A stretch of 21,610 bases of DNA from Acidimicrobiia bacterium. Lineage in GTDB: Bacteria; Actinomycetota; Acidimicrobiia; Spongiisociales; JAHEDJ01. The position numbers and the translations under genes were made by a program. Position 1 is the first letter of the stretch; each line of letters opens with the position of its first letter. The stretch is from positions 1-21,610 of the forward strand of contig JAUVQS010000010.1 in the NCBI GenBank assembly GCA_030598025.1. Direction: 5' to 3'. Shown here piece by piece: positions 1 to 7,258 of this stretch. A model generated the notes under the pieces. It was not told the origin of the DNA. It searched no databases and worked only from the letters and a program-made list of their open reading frames with translations.

Positions 1-12
1 GCTGCGGGCCGT

Positions 13-81
13 CTCCCCCAAACCTCGCTGCGCTCGGAGGGGGAGGAGACACTGGTGTTTCTCCCTCCGAAGGGGGGAGAG
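13..81. repeat. GC-rich palindromic repeat, copy 1 (left of DUF559 gene)
   Basis: Positions 13-47 form a 35-base element identical to 578-612. It starts CTCCCCCAAACC and ends GGAGGGGGAGGA, so its ends pair with each other. A second inverted repeat, TTTCTCCCTCC then GAAGG followed by a G-run and AGA, follows at 58-81 and matches 618-641 apart from an extra G and the outermost base. The two copies are direct repeats bracketing the DUF559 gene. I see no gene in 1-127. Confidence 0.85.
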
Positions 82-127
82 TGGGCGCCGGATTCAGAGA
101 ATCCGGGGGTCGAGGGGGGAGAGCGAT

Positions 128-478
128 CTATTTCAGGTCGCCGACCGTCTGCTCGATCATCTCCAACACACCGTCCAACTCCTGGGCAATCTCCCGGTTG
201 GAGAAACGAAGAACCACGAACCCGTGTGCCTCAAGATATTTGGTGCGAGCCGTTTCATCTCTCCAGATGTGGGATGAGTCGTCAGCCTCGATGACGATCT
301 TCGGCTGTAGCGATGCGAAGTCGACAATCCATTTACCGATCGGGACCTGACGACGGAACCGAGCACCGGTGGCTCGGTTCTTCAGATGAGGCCAGAGTCG
401 GGCTTCCGATATTGTCAGTGAGTTGCGTAGACGGCGTGCCCGTTGGGCGGCCAGATCGGTGTGTTCGGGTCGTGCCAT
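128..478 (-). CDS. DUF559 (Vsr/restriction-endonuclease-fold) protein
   Basis: The protein has 116 residues and matches the DUF559 family, small proteins with a very-short-patch-repair or type II endonuclease-like fold. Visible hallmarks are TISEARLWPHLKNR near the N-terminus, then RFRRQVPIGKWIVDFAS, where FRRQ and the Asp of VDF are the usual conserved residues, then VIEADDSSH, where related proteins have ELDGGQH, and a closing FVVLRFSNREI strand. The start is the ATG at 478, because the upstream extension is Gly/Arg-rich and unlike the family. Activity on DNA is inferred from the fold; no member's cellular role is firmly established. The altered DGGQH-type motif (ADDSSH) could weaken catalysis. 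The gene lies tail-side of the cytochrome cluster, between two copies of a palindromic repeat, which suggests the gene and repeats travel together. Confidence 0.85.
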   Translation of the reverse strand: MARPEHTDLAAQRARRLRNSLTISEARLWPHLKNRATGARFRRQVPIGKWIVDFASLQPKIVIEADDSSHIWRDETARTKYLEAHGFVVLRFSNREIAQELDGVLEMIEQTVGDLK

Positions 479-555
479 GACGACACAATGCGTCACGAAC
501 AGCCGAAAGTGAAGACCCCCTCCGCGCCCCGGTCCTCTGGACCTGCCCCCTCCGC

Positions 556-573
556 TCTCGCCTTTCGGCGAGA
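556..573. repeat. perfect 7-bp hairpin
   Basis: TCTCGCC at 556-562 pairs perfectly with GGCGAGA at 567-573 across a TTTC loop. It sits in the non-coding stretch 479-657 upstream of the DUF559 start, next to the second GC-rich repeat copy. The rest of that stretch is repeat or GC-rich sequence with no credible gene. Confidence 0.6.
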
Positions 574-577
574 CCAC

Positions 578-641
578 CTCCCCCAAACCTCGCTGCGCTC
601 GGAGGGGGAGGAAACCATTTCTCCCTCCGAAGGGGGAGAAA
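578..641. repeat. GC-rich palindromic repeat, copy 2 (right of DUF559 gene)
   Basis: The core at 578-612 is identical over 35 bases to 13-47, and the hairpin at 618-641 matches 58-81. Both are in the same orientation as copy 1. The copies are 565 bases apart and enclose only the DUF559 gene, so they could be ends of a small repeat-bounded unit or two members of a dispersed intergenic repeat family. Confidence 0.85.
618..641 (-). terminator. terminator-like hairpin after the cytochrome cluster
   Basis: On the minus strand TTTCTCCC pairs with GGGAGAAA, and the apex can close as C(TTCG)G with a single C-A mismatch. It begins 17 bases past the stop of the cytochrome c gene, a fitting place to end the respiratory transcript. 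There is no U-run after the stem, so intrinsic termination is uncertain. It is also part of the repeat family found at 58-81. Confidence 0.35.
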
Positions 642-657
642 ACGCGCGAACCCGCGA

Positions 658-1122
658 CTACTTCGCCGGTTCGACCACCGCTCGCCAGGTTGGGTCGTCG
701 GGAGCATCCTCTTCCAGGGACCGCAGGTACGTCGTGATTGCGGTTATCTGCTCGAGGGTCAGCGGGCCGCCGAAGTCGATTGAGTAGGCGCCCATTGGCG
801 AGCCGGGGACGCCGACGGAAATGAGGCTGGTGATCTGGGCGTCGTTGGCCGCTTCAAGGAACTGCTTTGAGTTCAGAGACGGGCCGATTTGGCCGTCACG
901 GCCTTCATCACCATGGCAGGCGGCGCACTGGCCGGCATACAGATCCTCACCCTGGATGGCGAGATCCTCGATCAGTTGCTCGCGTGCTTCTTCACGGTTG
1001 CCCGGCTCTAGAAGCCGGTAGGCCGGGAACGCCAGGATGAGAATGACCATGAGAACGAGGCCGGCCTGCATCCACTTGTTCGTGGCTGCTTCGAGCTGTG
1101 TATCGACGGGACGCTCACCCAT
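658..1122 (-). CDS. membrane-anchored monohaem cytochrome c (module B)
   Basis: The protein has 154 residues. One membrane helix (about 20-37) anchors a class I cytochrome c domain outside the membrane. The haem site is CAACH at 66-70, and Met110 in the GSPMGAY segment is the likely sixth ligand. A C-terminal helix (LTLEQITAITTYLRSL) completes the fold. The ATG at 1122 was chosen over the longer frame because GAGGAG stands about 9 bases upstream; it overlaps the end of the Rieske gene by 8 bases. As the last gene of module B it is the likely electron acceptor of the Rieske/cytb core, passing electrons to a terminal oxidase or other reductase not present here. Family assignment is firm; the redox partner is inferred. 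Confidence 0.9.
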   Translation of the reverse strand: MGERPVDTQLEAATNKWMQAGLVLMVILILAFPAYRLLEPGNREEAREQLIEDLAIQGEDLYAGQCAACHGDEGRDGQIGPSLNSKQFLEAANDAQITSLISVGVPGSPMGAYSIDFGGPLTLEQITAITTYLRSLEEDAPDDPTWRAVVEPAK

Positions 1123-1621
1123 GCGAACTCTCCTCACACGATGGTCCGCGGGCCGGTTCATCGAGGGTTTCTACCCCGAGCGCAGGTCCGGCAATCACCG
1201 ATCCGGTATCCACGTGGACGACTCCATCGATGATCTCAATCTCATAACGGTCCATTCCACGAGGTGTCGGGCCTTCCCGATACTCACCTGCTCGATTAAA
1301 TATGGAACCATGACACGGGCATTCGAACTGCCCGGAAGACTCGCACCACGGCACCCGGCAACCGAGGTGTGGGCATTTCTCCGAAAGGGCCACGACCTCG
1401 CCCTCGATCTTCGTCAGGTAGGTTCTGGCCGCCCGGATGGACTCGACGTCGGCATCCGGAACTGTTTCCGCAGCCTTCGTCTTGATCACACCGCCGAATC
1501 CACCGGTGATCCGGGGCTGAAGGACATCCCAGGTGGTCCAACCTCCGGCCACACTGATGAGTGCTGCACCCCACTTCCATGCCCGGGAAAGGAACTCTCT
1601 TCGACCGATTCCGTTGCTCAT
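1115..1621 (-). CDS. Rieske [2Fe-2S] protein of module B
   Basis: The 168-residue protein has a twin-arginine-type N-terminus (GRREFLSR) followed by one hydrophobic anchor, then the Rieske fold. Cluster motifs are CPHLGC at 83-88 and CPCHGS at 101-106: ligands Cys83, His85, Cys101 and His104, with Cys88 and Cys103 able to form the usual disulfide. It takes one electron from quinol at the Qo site of cytochrome b and gives it to cytochrome c. The ATG at 1621 overlaps the subunit IV stop as ATGA, which fixes the start against the longer open frame. Its place after the cytochrome b genes differs from module A, where the Rieske gene comes first. Confidence 0.93.
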   Translation of the reverse strand: MSNGIGRREFLSRAWKWGAALISVAGGWTTWDVLQPRITGGFGGVIKTKAAETVPDADVESIRAARTYLTKIEGEVVALSEKCPHLGCRVPWCESSGQFECPCHGSIFNRAGEYREGPTPRGMDRYEIEIIDGVVHVDTGSVIAGPALGVETLDEPARGPSCEESSHG

Positions 1622-2154
1622 AGCTCTCCGTACCACTCTTGCCAGGGCCAGACCCAGCCCCAGTTGGGGCCGCGGAAGGCGAATCCGATGATCGTCAGGA
1701 TGATCCACACGACCATGAAGATCGTGAAAGTCGCCACTGCAACTTTGCGGAACCGGGGTTCGATTCTCGTGCTTCTATCCATGTAGGGCAGGGCGGCGAG
1801 GCCGAGGATGATCGCACCGGGCACCAGCACGCCGGCTACCAGCGGATGGAACATCGAGAGCAGTTCTTGCAGCGCCGCGAAGTACCACGGGGCCTTCTCG
1901 GGATTCGGTGTCAGGGTCGGATTGGCGATCTCTCGGAGTGGCGCATCGAAGAAGATGGCCAGCACGAGAACGATTCCGATAACGACGAGCGCAGCTACGC
2001 CGTGCCTGACCAGCAAGTGTGGCCAGACCATTACCGGTTCTTGCTCATCCAGGACCTTGCGGTCGCCGCCGGGTGGTTTGCCCGGCACGACTCCGAGGAC
2101 ACGTTGACCGCCGATGATCTCCGGGTTTTCCTGATCGGGTCTAGGCGTCGACAT
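1618..2154 (-). CDS. cytochrome b subunit IV-like protein of module B
   Basis: The protein has 178 residues with three predicted membrane helices (about 52-69, 103-124 and 138-159), as in the C-terminal half of cytochrome b or b6f subunit IV. It supplies part of the quinol-oxidising Qo pocket. The segment NPEKAPWYF (84-92) lies where PEWYF normally is, so the loop reads A-P-W-Y instead of P-E-W-Y; module A keeps PEWY. The ATG at 2154 is preferred over a GTG at 2160 because AGGAGG lies 6 bases before it. It overlaps the cytochrome b gene by 14 bases and the Rieske gene by 4. No haem c domain is attached, unlike its counterpart in module A. Confidence 0.9.
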   Translation of the reverse strand: MSTPRPDQENPEIIGGQRVLGVVPGKPPGGDRKVLDEQEPVMVWPHLLVRHGVAALVVIGIVLVLAIFFDAPLREIANPTLTPNPEKAPWYFAALQELLSMFHPLVAGVLVPGAIILGLAALPYMDRSTRIEPRFRKVAVATFTIFMVVWIILTIIGFAFRGPNWGWVWPWQEWYGEL

Positions 2155-2878
2155 CAACACCCTCCTTCGCAGGGTCGAGCATGCTGTCCTTGCGCCACCG
2201 CCACAGGTGGATGGTGATCACCAGAACCAGGACAGCAGGCAGCACGGCAACATGCAGAACGTAGAACCGCAGCAGCGTTGAAGAAGCAACGACCGGCCCG
2301 CCGAGCAACATTTCTCTGACCGTTTCCCCGATCAAAGGGACAAACCCTGCCATTTCGGAGCCGACGGTCACGGCCCAGTAAGCCAGCTGATCCCAGGGGA
2401 GGAGGTAGCCGGTGAATGAGAGCAGCAGTGTGAGCACCAGCAGAACAACGCCGATGCCCCAGTTGAACTCCCGCGGCTTCTTGTAGGCCCCCCGGTAGAA
2501 GACTCGTGCCATGTGCGCGGCCACCACGAGCACCATCAGGTGAGCCGACCAGCGGTGCACGTTGCGGATGTACTGACCGAATGCAACTTGAGTTTGGAGA
2601 TTCAGCATGTCGCCGTACGCCTGGGTCGGTGATGGAACGTAAAAGAACATCAGGTAGATGCCCGACACGATCAGCGACCCGAACAGCACTACCGATGCCA
2701 CCCCCAGATACCATGAGTAACGGAACGTGATCTCCTTGCGACGAACCTTCACCGGGTAGATATGCAGAAAGAAGTTCGCCCAGTGGCCGGCCGCCTGGTC
2801 GCGTTCGGTGGCTCGATCGGGCGAACGCCAGATTGAACGCCCAATCGTGCTTTCTCGTATTCGTTGGCCCAACGTCAT
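2141..2878 (-). CDS. b6-type cytochrome b (N-terminal, dihaem) of module B
   Basis: The protein has 245 residues and four membrane helices. The haem ligands are His108 (NVHRW) and His122 (AAHMARV) in helix B and His209 (VLHV) and His224 (TIHLW) in helix D. The helix D pair is 15 apart, the b6f/Bacillus spacing rather than the mitochondrial 14. GAYKKPREFNW and TGYLLPWDQ are family signatures. The ATG at 2878 overlaps the stop of the oxidoreductase gene as ATGA, excluding the longer start at 2917. It should oxidise (mena)quinol with its subunit IV and Rieske partners. The N-terminal 50 residues are longer and more basic than in the module A paralogue. Confidence 0.93.
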   Translation of the reverse strand: MTLGQRIRESTIGRSIWRSPDRATERDQAAGHWANFFLHIYPVKVRRKEITFRYSWYLGVASVVLFGSLIVSGIYLMFFYVPSPTQAYGDMLNLQTQVAFGQYIRNVHRWSAHLMVLVVAAHMARVFYRGAYKKPREFNWGIGVVLLVLTLLLSFTGYLLPWDQLAYWAVTVGSEMAGFVPLIGETVREMLLGGPVVASSTLLRFYVLHVAVLPAVLVLVITIHLWRWRKDSMLDPAKEGVDVDA

Positions 2879-4671
2879 GCCAGTGCTCCCACGGTCGGCA
2901 CTCCAACTCCGGTCCAAAGACCCATCGACAATGCATCAGTCGGACAGCGCTCAATACAGAGCGCACAACGGATGCAGCTTTGCTCGTTCAGAATCAATGC
3001 GGTGCCACCCGGCTCGTCCGGATGGATGTCTTCCGAAGGGACCAGCGAAATGAGGTCCAGTGGGCAGACATCAGCGCAGAGCGCACACAGCACACACTTG
3101 TCGGTATCGAGCAGGATGTTGGCAAAACAGCGAAGGCACCGCTGTGCCTCACACCTGGCCTGCTCGATCGTGAATCCGGTTTCGACCTCGGCCAGACCGA
3201 TACGTCGGTCGGTGGGGAGGGTTGGCACGTCCACCCGGGGCACCCGGTCGTATAGGTCGTCGAGACGGTGGAACTGCTCGAGTTGGACCATGGTCCCGGA
3301 ATCCGCCTCCGCGAAACTACCGCCGAACGCTTCGTGGATTTCGCGGGCAGCACTGCGGCCATCGGCGATTGCCTCGATGAGTGTGCGAGGCCCGCGGGCG
3401 GCGTCTCCGCCGGCCCAGACCATGGGTAGGGAGGTGGCAAGGCTGTCGGCATCAACCTGGATCGTCCGCCGCGGACTGATCTCGGGGCCGTCTTCACCGA
3501 GGGCGTCGATGTCGATGGCCTGGCCGATCGCCATGATGATCGTATCGGCTTCGAGCGTCATCCGATCGGTGTTATCGAACTCCGGCGAGAAGCGCCCGTT
3601 CTCGTCGAACACCCGGGTAACGCCGATTGTCTCGATGCCTGCGACCTTTCCATTCTCGGTGACGATCCGGGCGGGGCCGCGACGGTTGACGAACGTGATG
3701 TTCTCGTGCTCCGCCTCTTCTATTTCGAACTCTGAAGCCGGCATCTCATGTTTGGCCTCGAGCGACATGATCGTGATTTCCTGCGCTCCGGTCCTGGCCG
3801 CAGTACGGGCGACGTCGAGAGCCTCGGTCATCGAGGCGCGCTCTTCGCCCTCGTCGTAATCGGCGTTCCGGCGGGCGATTTCGTCGTAGGTGGCGGCGCG
3901 CAGTGCGGTGCGTGCCGCGTCCATCGCTACGTCACCGCCCCCGATCACCACGACCTTCTCGCCGATGTCGGTCGCGAAACCCTGATTGGAGTTGATGAGG
4001 AACTCGATCGCCTTGAGAACACCGTCTGCTTCGTGCCCTTCGAGATCCAGTCCCCGGCCCAACGTCGCACCGATCGAAAGGAACAAAGCGTCGTGGCGGT
4101 CTTGTAATTCGCCGAGTGTCATGGCGTCGCCGAGCTTGGTGTTCAGATGCACCTCGACACCGAGATCGGTGATGGCCTTGATCTCGGCGGCCAGGAGGGT
4201 GCGATCCAACCGGTATTCGGGAATGCCGAGCAGCATCATGCCGCCGAGTTGCCCGGTCGCTTCGTACAACGTTACGCCGTACCCGAGGCGGCGGAGGTCG
4301 TGGGCGGCGGCCAGACCGGCGGGGCCGCCGCCGACTATGCCGACGCTCTCGGGTCGTGGATCGGCCGGGGGAGCAGCCACTTGTTTGTAGGTGTCCATTC
4401 CGGCTTCGACACCGAACTGATCGGTGACAAACCGTTTCAGAGCGCGGATGGCGATCGGCTTGTCGATCTCACCACGGCGGCAGGCGTCCTCGCAAGGAGC
4501 CGCGCAGACCCGACCGCAAACCGAAGCAAACGGGTTGGGAAGGCGAGCGGTCAGGTAGGCAAGTTCATCCTGACCGTCGGCGATGGCGGCGACGTACATT
4601 CCTGCATTCGTGTTGACCGGGCATGCCGCCAAACAGGGGATGTTCTCATCGAAGAAATGAAGTTTCTCCAT
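2875..4671 (-). CDS. GltD-like FAD/NAD(P) oxidoreductase with C-terminal 2x[4Fe-4S] ferredoxin domain
   Basis: The protein has 598 residues. Cys13, 17, 52, 56, 60 and 64 form the Fe-S region typical of GltD/NfnB-type flavoproteins. A FAD-binding GIVGGGPAGLAAA (111-123), an NAD(P)-binding VVIGGGDVAMDAA (240-252) and a late FAD motif WAGGDAARGP follow. Cys507, 512 and 515 precede two bacterial ferredoxin motifs, CVLCALCADVCP (526-537) and CIRCALCIERCP (566-577). About 36 residues are inserted near 257-292, and the YRR normally seen after this Rossmann segment reads MSLEAKHEMPA, which argues for NADH rather than NADPH. No glutamate synthase large subunit is present. ATGA coupling to cytochrome b and first place in module B suggest it feeds electrons to, or takes them from, the quinone complex. 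The direction is unknown. Confidence 0.88.
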   Translation of the reverse strand: MEKLHFFDENIPCLAACPVNTNAGMYVAAIADGQDELAYLTARLPNPFASVCGRVCAAPCEDACRRGEIDKPIAIRALKRFVTDQFGVEAGMDTYKQVAAPPADPRPESVGIVGGGPAGLAAAHDLRRLGYGVTLYEATGQLGGMMLLGIPEYRLDRTLLAAEIKAITDLGVEVHLNTKLGDAMTLGELQDRHDALFLSIGATLGRGLDLEGHEADGVLKAIEFLINSNQGFATDIGEKVVVIGGGDVAMDAARTALRAATYDEIARRNADYDEGEERASMTEALDVARTAARTGAQEITIMSLEAKHEMPASEFEIEEAEHENITFVNRRGPARIVTENGKVAGIETIGVTRVFDENGRFSPEFDNTDRMTLEADTIIMAIGQAIDIDALGEDGPEISPRRTIQVDADSLATSLPMVWAGGDAARGPRTLIEAIADGRSAAREIHEAFGGSFAEADSGTMVQLEQFHRLDDLYDRVPRVDVPTLPTDRRIGLAEVETGFTIEQARCEAQRCLRCFANILLDTDKCVLCALCADVCPLDLISLVPSEDIHPDEPGGTALILNEQSCIRCALCIERCPTDALSMGLWTGVGVPTVGALA

Positions 4672-4879
4672 CCCGAATACTCCGTCGTCGACGCCCTACT
4701 GCCCGATTCCGATCCTGCGACCCGGGTGCGCAGGAGAGTAGCAACCAGACCCGACGGTCTGTCGAATCGAGAGGCCCTTGTTGAGTGGCCATAGGCCTTT
4801 GGCCACTCGCCTCAGGGCGCGTTTCTGTCGCCGGGTAGCAACGCCCTTCGCTGATGGCTGATGGCTAATGGCTCAAGGC
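4672..4879. other. 208-base gap between the two bc modules, with two hairpins
   Basis: No gene is seen. It holds two perfect inverted repeats: CAGACC/GGTCTG (4746-4761, 4-base loop) and GAGTGGCCA/TGGCCACTC (4783-4808, 8-base loop), plus a heptamer run at its right edge. A GGAG lies 8 bases before the module B start on the minus strand. This is the only sizeable gap in the respiratory cluster, so it could end module A, carry a promoter for module B, or be an mRNA processing site. I could not find a convincing -35/-10 pair. Confidence 0.6.
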
Positions 4880-4884
4880 TCATC
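4850..4884 (-). repeat. heptamer tandem repeat (TTAGCCA type) at a stop codon
   Basis: The five 7-base units GCTGATG, GCTGATG, GCTAATG, GCTCAAG and GCTCATC are read on the plus strand. On the minus strand, the coding strand of the octahaem gene, the run begins with the gene's own TGA stop (4882-4880) and continues TGAGCCT, TGAGCCA, TTAGCCA, TCAGCCA. The same heptamer family occurs at 15846-15908. Confidence 0.8.
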
Positions 4885-7258
4885 TCGCGGCTCCGTTGTT
4901 GATCCAGTCGATGATGATCTGGATCTGATCGTCGGAAAGCGCGCTACCCGGCGGCATCAGTGCTCCGTTGCCCAGGAGACGCTGTGCCAACGAACTGCCG
5001 TCGGCGTTTCCAGGCGACACCGCCGGTCCACCGTTTCCGCTGTTGATGGTCGAGTCGTAGGTTGCGGCATCCCATCCGCCGGATGAACCGTGACAGGCGC
5101 CACAACTTGCCGCGAGGATAGGTTGAACATCGACCGTCCAGGTGTATGCGGAGCCGCCTGCTTGCTCACCTCCGATCGTGACCTCTTCAGTCGCGCCTCC
5201 GGTGATCCACTCCACGATCAGATCGATCTGGACGTCGGAGAGTTCACCTGCGGGTGGCATCGTTTGCATTCCGGTGCCGCGCAAACTCCGCACCAGATTG
5301 CTGCCTTCGGGGTCACCAGGGATGACGGCCGGCCCGCTGTCCCCGCTCTCGATGACGAGCTGCATGCTGGAAGAATCCCAGCCTCCCAGCGAGCCGTGAC
5401 AAGCGGAGCACGAGGCTTGGAAGATCGGCTCGATGTCGCGGGAATAGACGATCGTCCTGGACACCAGGGAGCGGATATGTTCGACCAGTCCCTCTACTTG
5501 GCCGGCTGTCAGCACGTCACCCCAGGCGATCATCGACGTTGCCGAGTGCCCCCGGTCGATGCTCGCGAAGAGCTCTTCGTCGGAGTACGCGTTCTGGAAG
5601 GTATCGCTCGTGAGTGACGGTCCGACAAGGTCGGCACCGCCCGCGCCGTCTTCTCCGTGGCACTGAGCGCAGAAGGTGGAGAACACCTGCCGGCTTCCTC
5701 CGGCGACAGGGCCCTGTTCGATTTCTGGCGGGAATTCGACGGGTGGATCGTCCTCCCACGCCCGAATGAACGCCACCAGCGCGTCGATTTCGTCGGAGGT
5801 CAAAGGCCCGCCTTCGGACTCGAGAAATGGTGCCATTCCCTCGGACGGGCCTTTCGAGATGATCGCTCGTATTGTGGCGTCGTCGCGAGTTTCCAGATAG
5901 ATAGCGGTGCTTATCGGTGCGATGATGTTGGTCGGGTCGGACGGGTGCGGTCCGCCTTCCCCGAAGTCGCCGTGACAGGTCGAACAGAGCCGGCCGAATA
6001 GAGCTTGGCCGATGAGCGTGGGGGTTCCGCGGCTGGCGTCGAGGGTGTAGGTGGTGAGCGCCGTCAGTTGCTCTTCGGTCAGCACGTCGCCCCACAGCGG
6101 CATCGAGCGATGAGACATTCCGTCGGCGATGATCTCAACGGCGGTCTCGATATCGACGGCCGTTGGCACGCGAACGCCGTGGCAATCGGCGCAGTGCTGG
6201 GCGAACAGCGGTTCTCCGTCAGGAGACGAAGATGGTTCAACGACATACAGCGCGAGCAGTGTTATTTCGCTGTCCGGGAGCACGTCACGCCATTGGGTCA
6301 TCTCCCGGTGGTTCCCGCCTTCCCGGATGAGAACCTCGAGTTGATCGCGGTCGCCATCCCAGTCGATCGCCGGCCCATGACATTCGGAGCAATACAACCC
6401 GTAGAGACGCTGGCCGTCTGGCGCAAGCAGGAAGTTGAGGAGAGCCGTACGATCTTGCCCGAATACGACCTCCTCCCACTCGGGAATGTCGAGATCGGCG
6501 TGGGCGGCATAGCCGGTTCCCTGACTGAGAGCAGCTTGAAGTTCGAATGGACTGACCGCGGCCAGATCACCTGAATCGTGACACTCGGCACAGTTGGCGG
6601 TGAAGATCGCCCCACCCTGCGGCGACACCAGGAATCCTGAGAGTGCGTCTATCTCATCGATTGACAGCGTGGCGGCAAAGGCCGGCATCCCTTCATGGCC
6701 GCCGGCGATTGTTTCGTGAAGGTTGGTTCCTTCGTGGATCTCGATCGCGGTGCCGTGGCACACGGAGCAGTGCTCGGTGAATAGGGCCGCCGCGTTGATC
6801 TCGCCGGTGACGTTGGCGGGCAATGGGATGTCGATCATTGATTGAACAGTGAGGAAACCCATGGCCGCCACCGCAACTCCCATCGATCCCATCACCCAGG
6901 TGCGGCTTCTGAAGTGGCGGAGCCTGGTCCTGTCCAGGTAAGGCATGGCGAAGAGAATGGCGAACCCGAGCGCCGGCAAGAGGATGACGCCGACGAACTC
7001 GAGGTTCCCGGGGAAGTACTTGAGCAACTGGAAGAGCCACAGGAAGTACCACTCAGGGCGAGGTGTGTAGTCGGCGTCCGACGGATCGGCTCGCTCTTCG
7101 AGCGGCGCACCACCGAAGTAGGCAAAACCAATGAGGACGATGAGAACGGTCAATCCAACGAGGACGTCTTTGAACACCGCGTCCGGGAAGAACGGGATGC
7201 CCTTCTTCTTGTCTTCGGCGTACTCCTCGAGGTACTCGGAGCGTTCCTCCGGTTTCAT
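4880..7258 (-). CDS. qcrC: cytochrome b subunit IV fused to an octahaem cytochrome c (QcrC-like)
   Basis: The protein has 792 residues. Residues 1-140 are subunit IV with three membrane helices (about 29-48, 88-107, 120-138) and an intact RPEWYFLW Qo motif (67-74). The rest is outside the membrane and carries eight CxxCH sites at 164, 223, 290, 356, 425, 530, 617 and 719. The last two domains resemble each other (both read CHGS..GWD and end with MPP) and look like the cytochrome domains of planctomycete-type proteins. Bacillus QcrC is a subunit IV with a single haem c, so this is the same layout with seven extra haems. ATGA overlap with cytochrome b sets the start. It should carry electrons from the Rieske centre along a haem wire, perhaps to an oxidase or an extracellular partner; that last step is inference. 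Confidence 0.93.
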   Translation of the reverse strand: MKPEERSEYLEEYAEDKKKGIPFFPDAVFKDVLVGLTVLIVLIGFAYFGGAPLEERADPSDADYTPRPEWYFLWLFQLLKYFPGNLEFVGVILLPALGFAILFAMPYLDRTRLRHFRSRTWVMGSMGVAVAAMGFLTVQSMIDIPLPANVTGEINAAALFTEHCSVCHGTAIEIHEGTNLHETIAGGHEGMPAFAATLSIDEIDALSGFLVSPQGGAIFTANCAECHDSGDLAAVSPFELQAALSQGTGYAAHADLDIPEWEEVVFGQDRTALLNFLLAPDGQRLYGLYCSECHGPAIDWDGDRDQLEVLIREGGNHREMTQWRDVLPDSEITLLALYVVEPSSSPDGEPLFAQHCADCHGVRVPTAVDIETAVEIIADGMSHRSMPLWGDVLTEEQLTALTTYTLDASRGTPTLIGQALFGRLCSTCHGDFGEGGPHPSDPTNIIAPISTAIYLETRDDATIRAIISKGPSEGMAPFLESEGGPLTSDEIDALVAFIRAWEDDPPVEFPPEIEQGPVAGGSRQVFSTFCAQCHGEDGAGGADLVGPSLTSDTFQNAYSDEELFASIDRGHSATSMIAWGDVLTAGQVEGLVEHIRSLVSRTIVYSRDIEPIFQASCSACHGSLGGWDSSSMQLVIESGDSGPAVIPGDPEGSNLVRSLRGTGMQTMPPAGELSDVQIDLIVEWITGGATEEVTIGGEQAGGSAYTWTVDVQPILAASCGACHGSSGGWDAATYDSTINSGNGGPAVSPGNADGSSLAQRLLGNGALMPPGSALSDDQIQIIIDWINNGAAR

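Noticed and set aside
479..586. Longer start of the DUF559 protein at 586
   Set aside because: The extra 36 residues are Gly/Arg-rich, overlap the repeat element and have no match to the family N-terminus.
2864..3859. 331-residue plus-strand frame opposite the flavoprotein
   Set aside because: Ser/Ala/Arg-rich shadow; the minus-strand frame has intact FAD, NAD and ferredoxin motifs.
2875..4671. Glutamate synthase small subunit (gltD) as the annotation
   Set aside because: No gltB neighbour, extra ferredoxin domain, altered NADP motif and tight coupling to cytochrome b.
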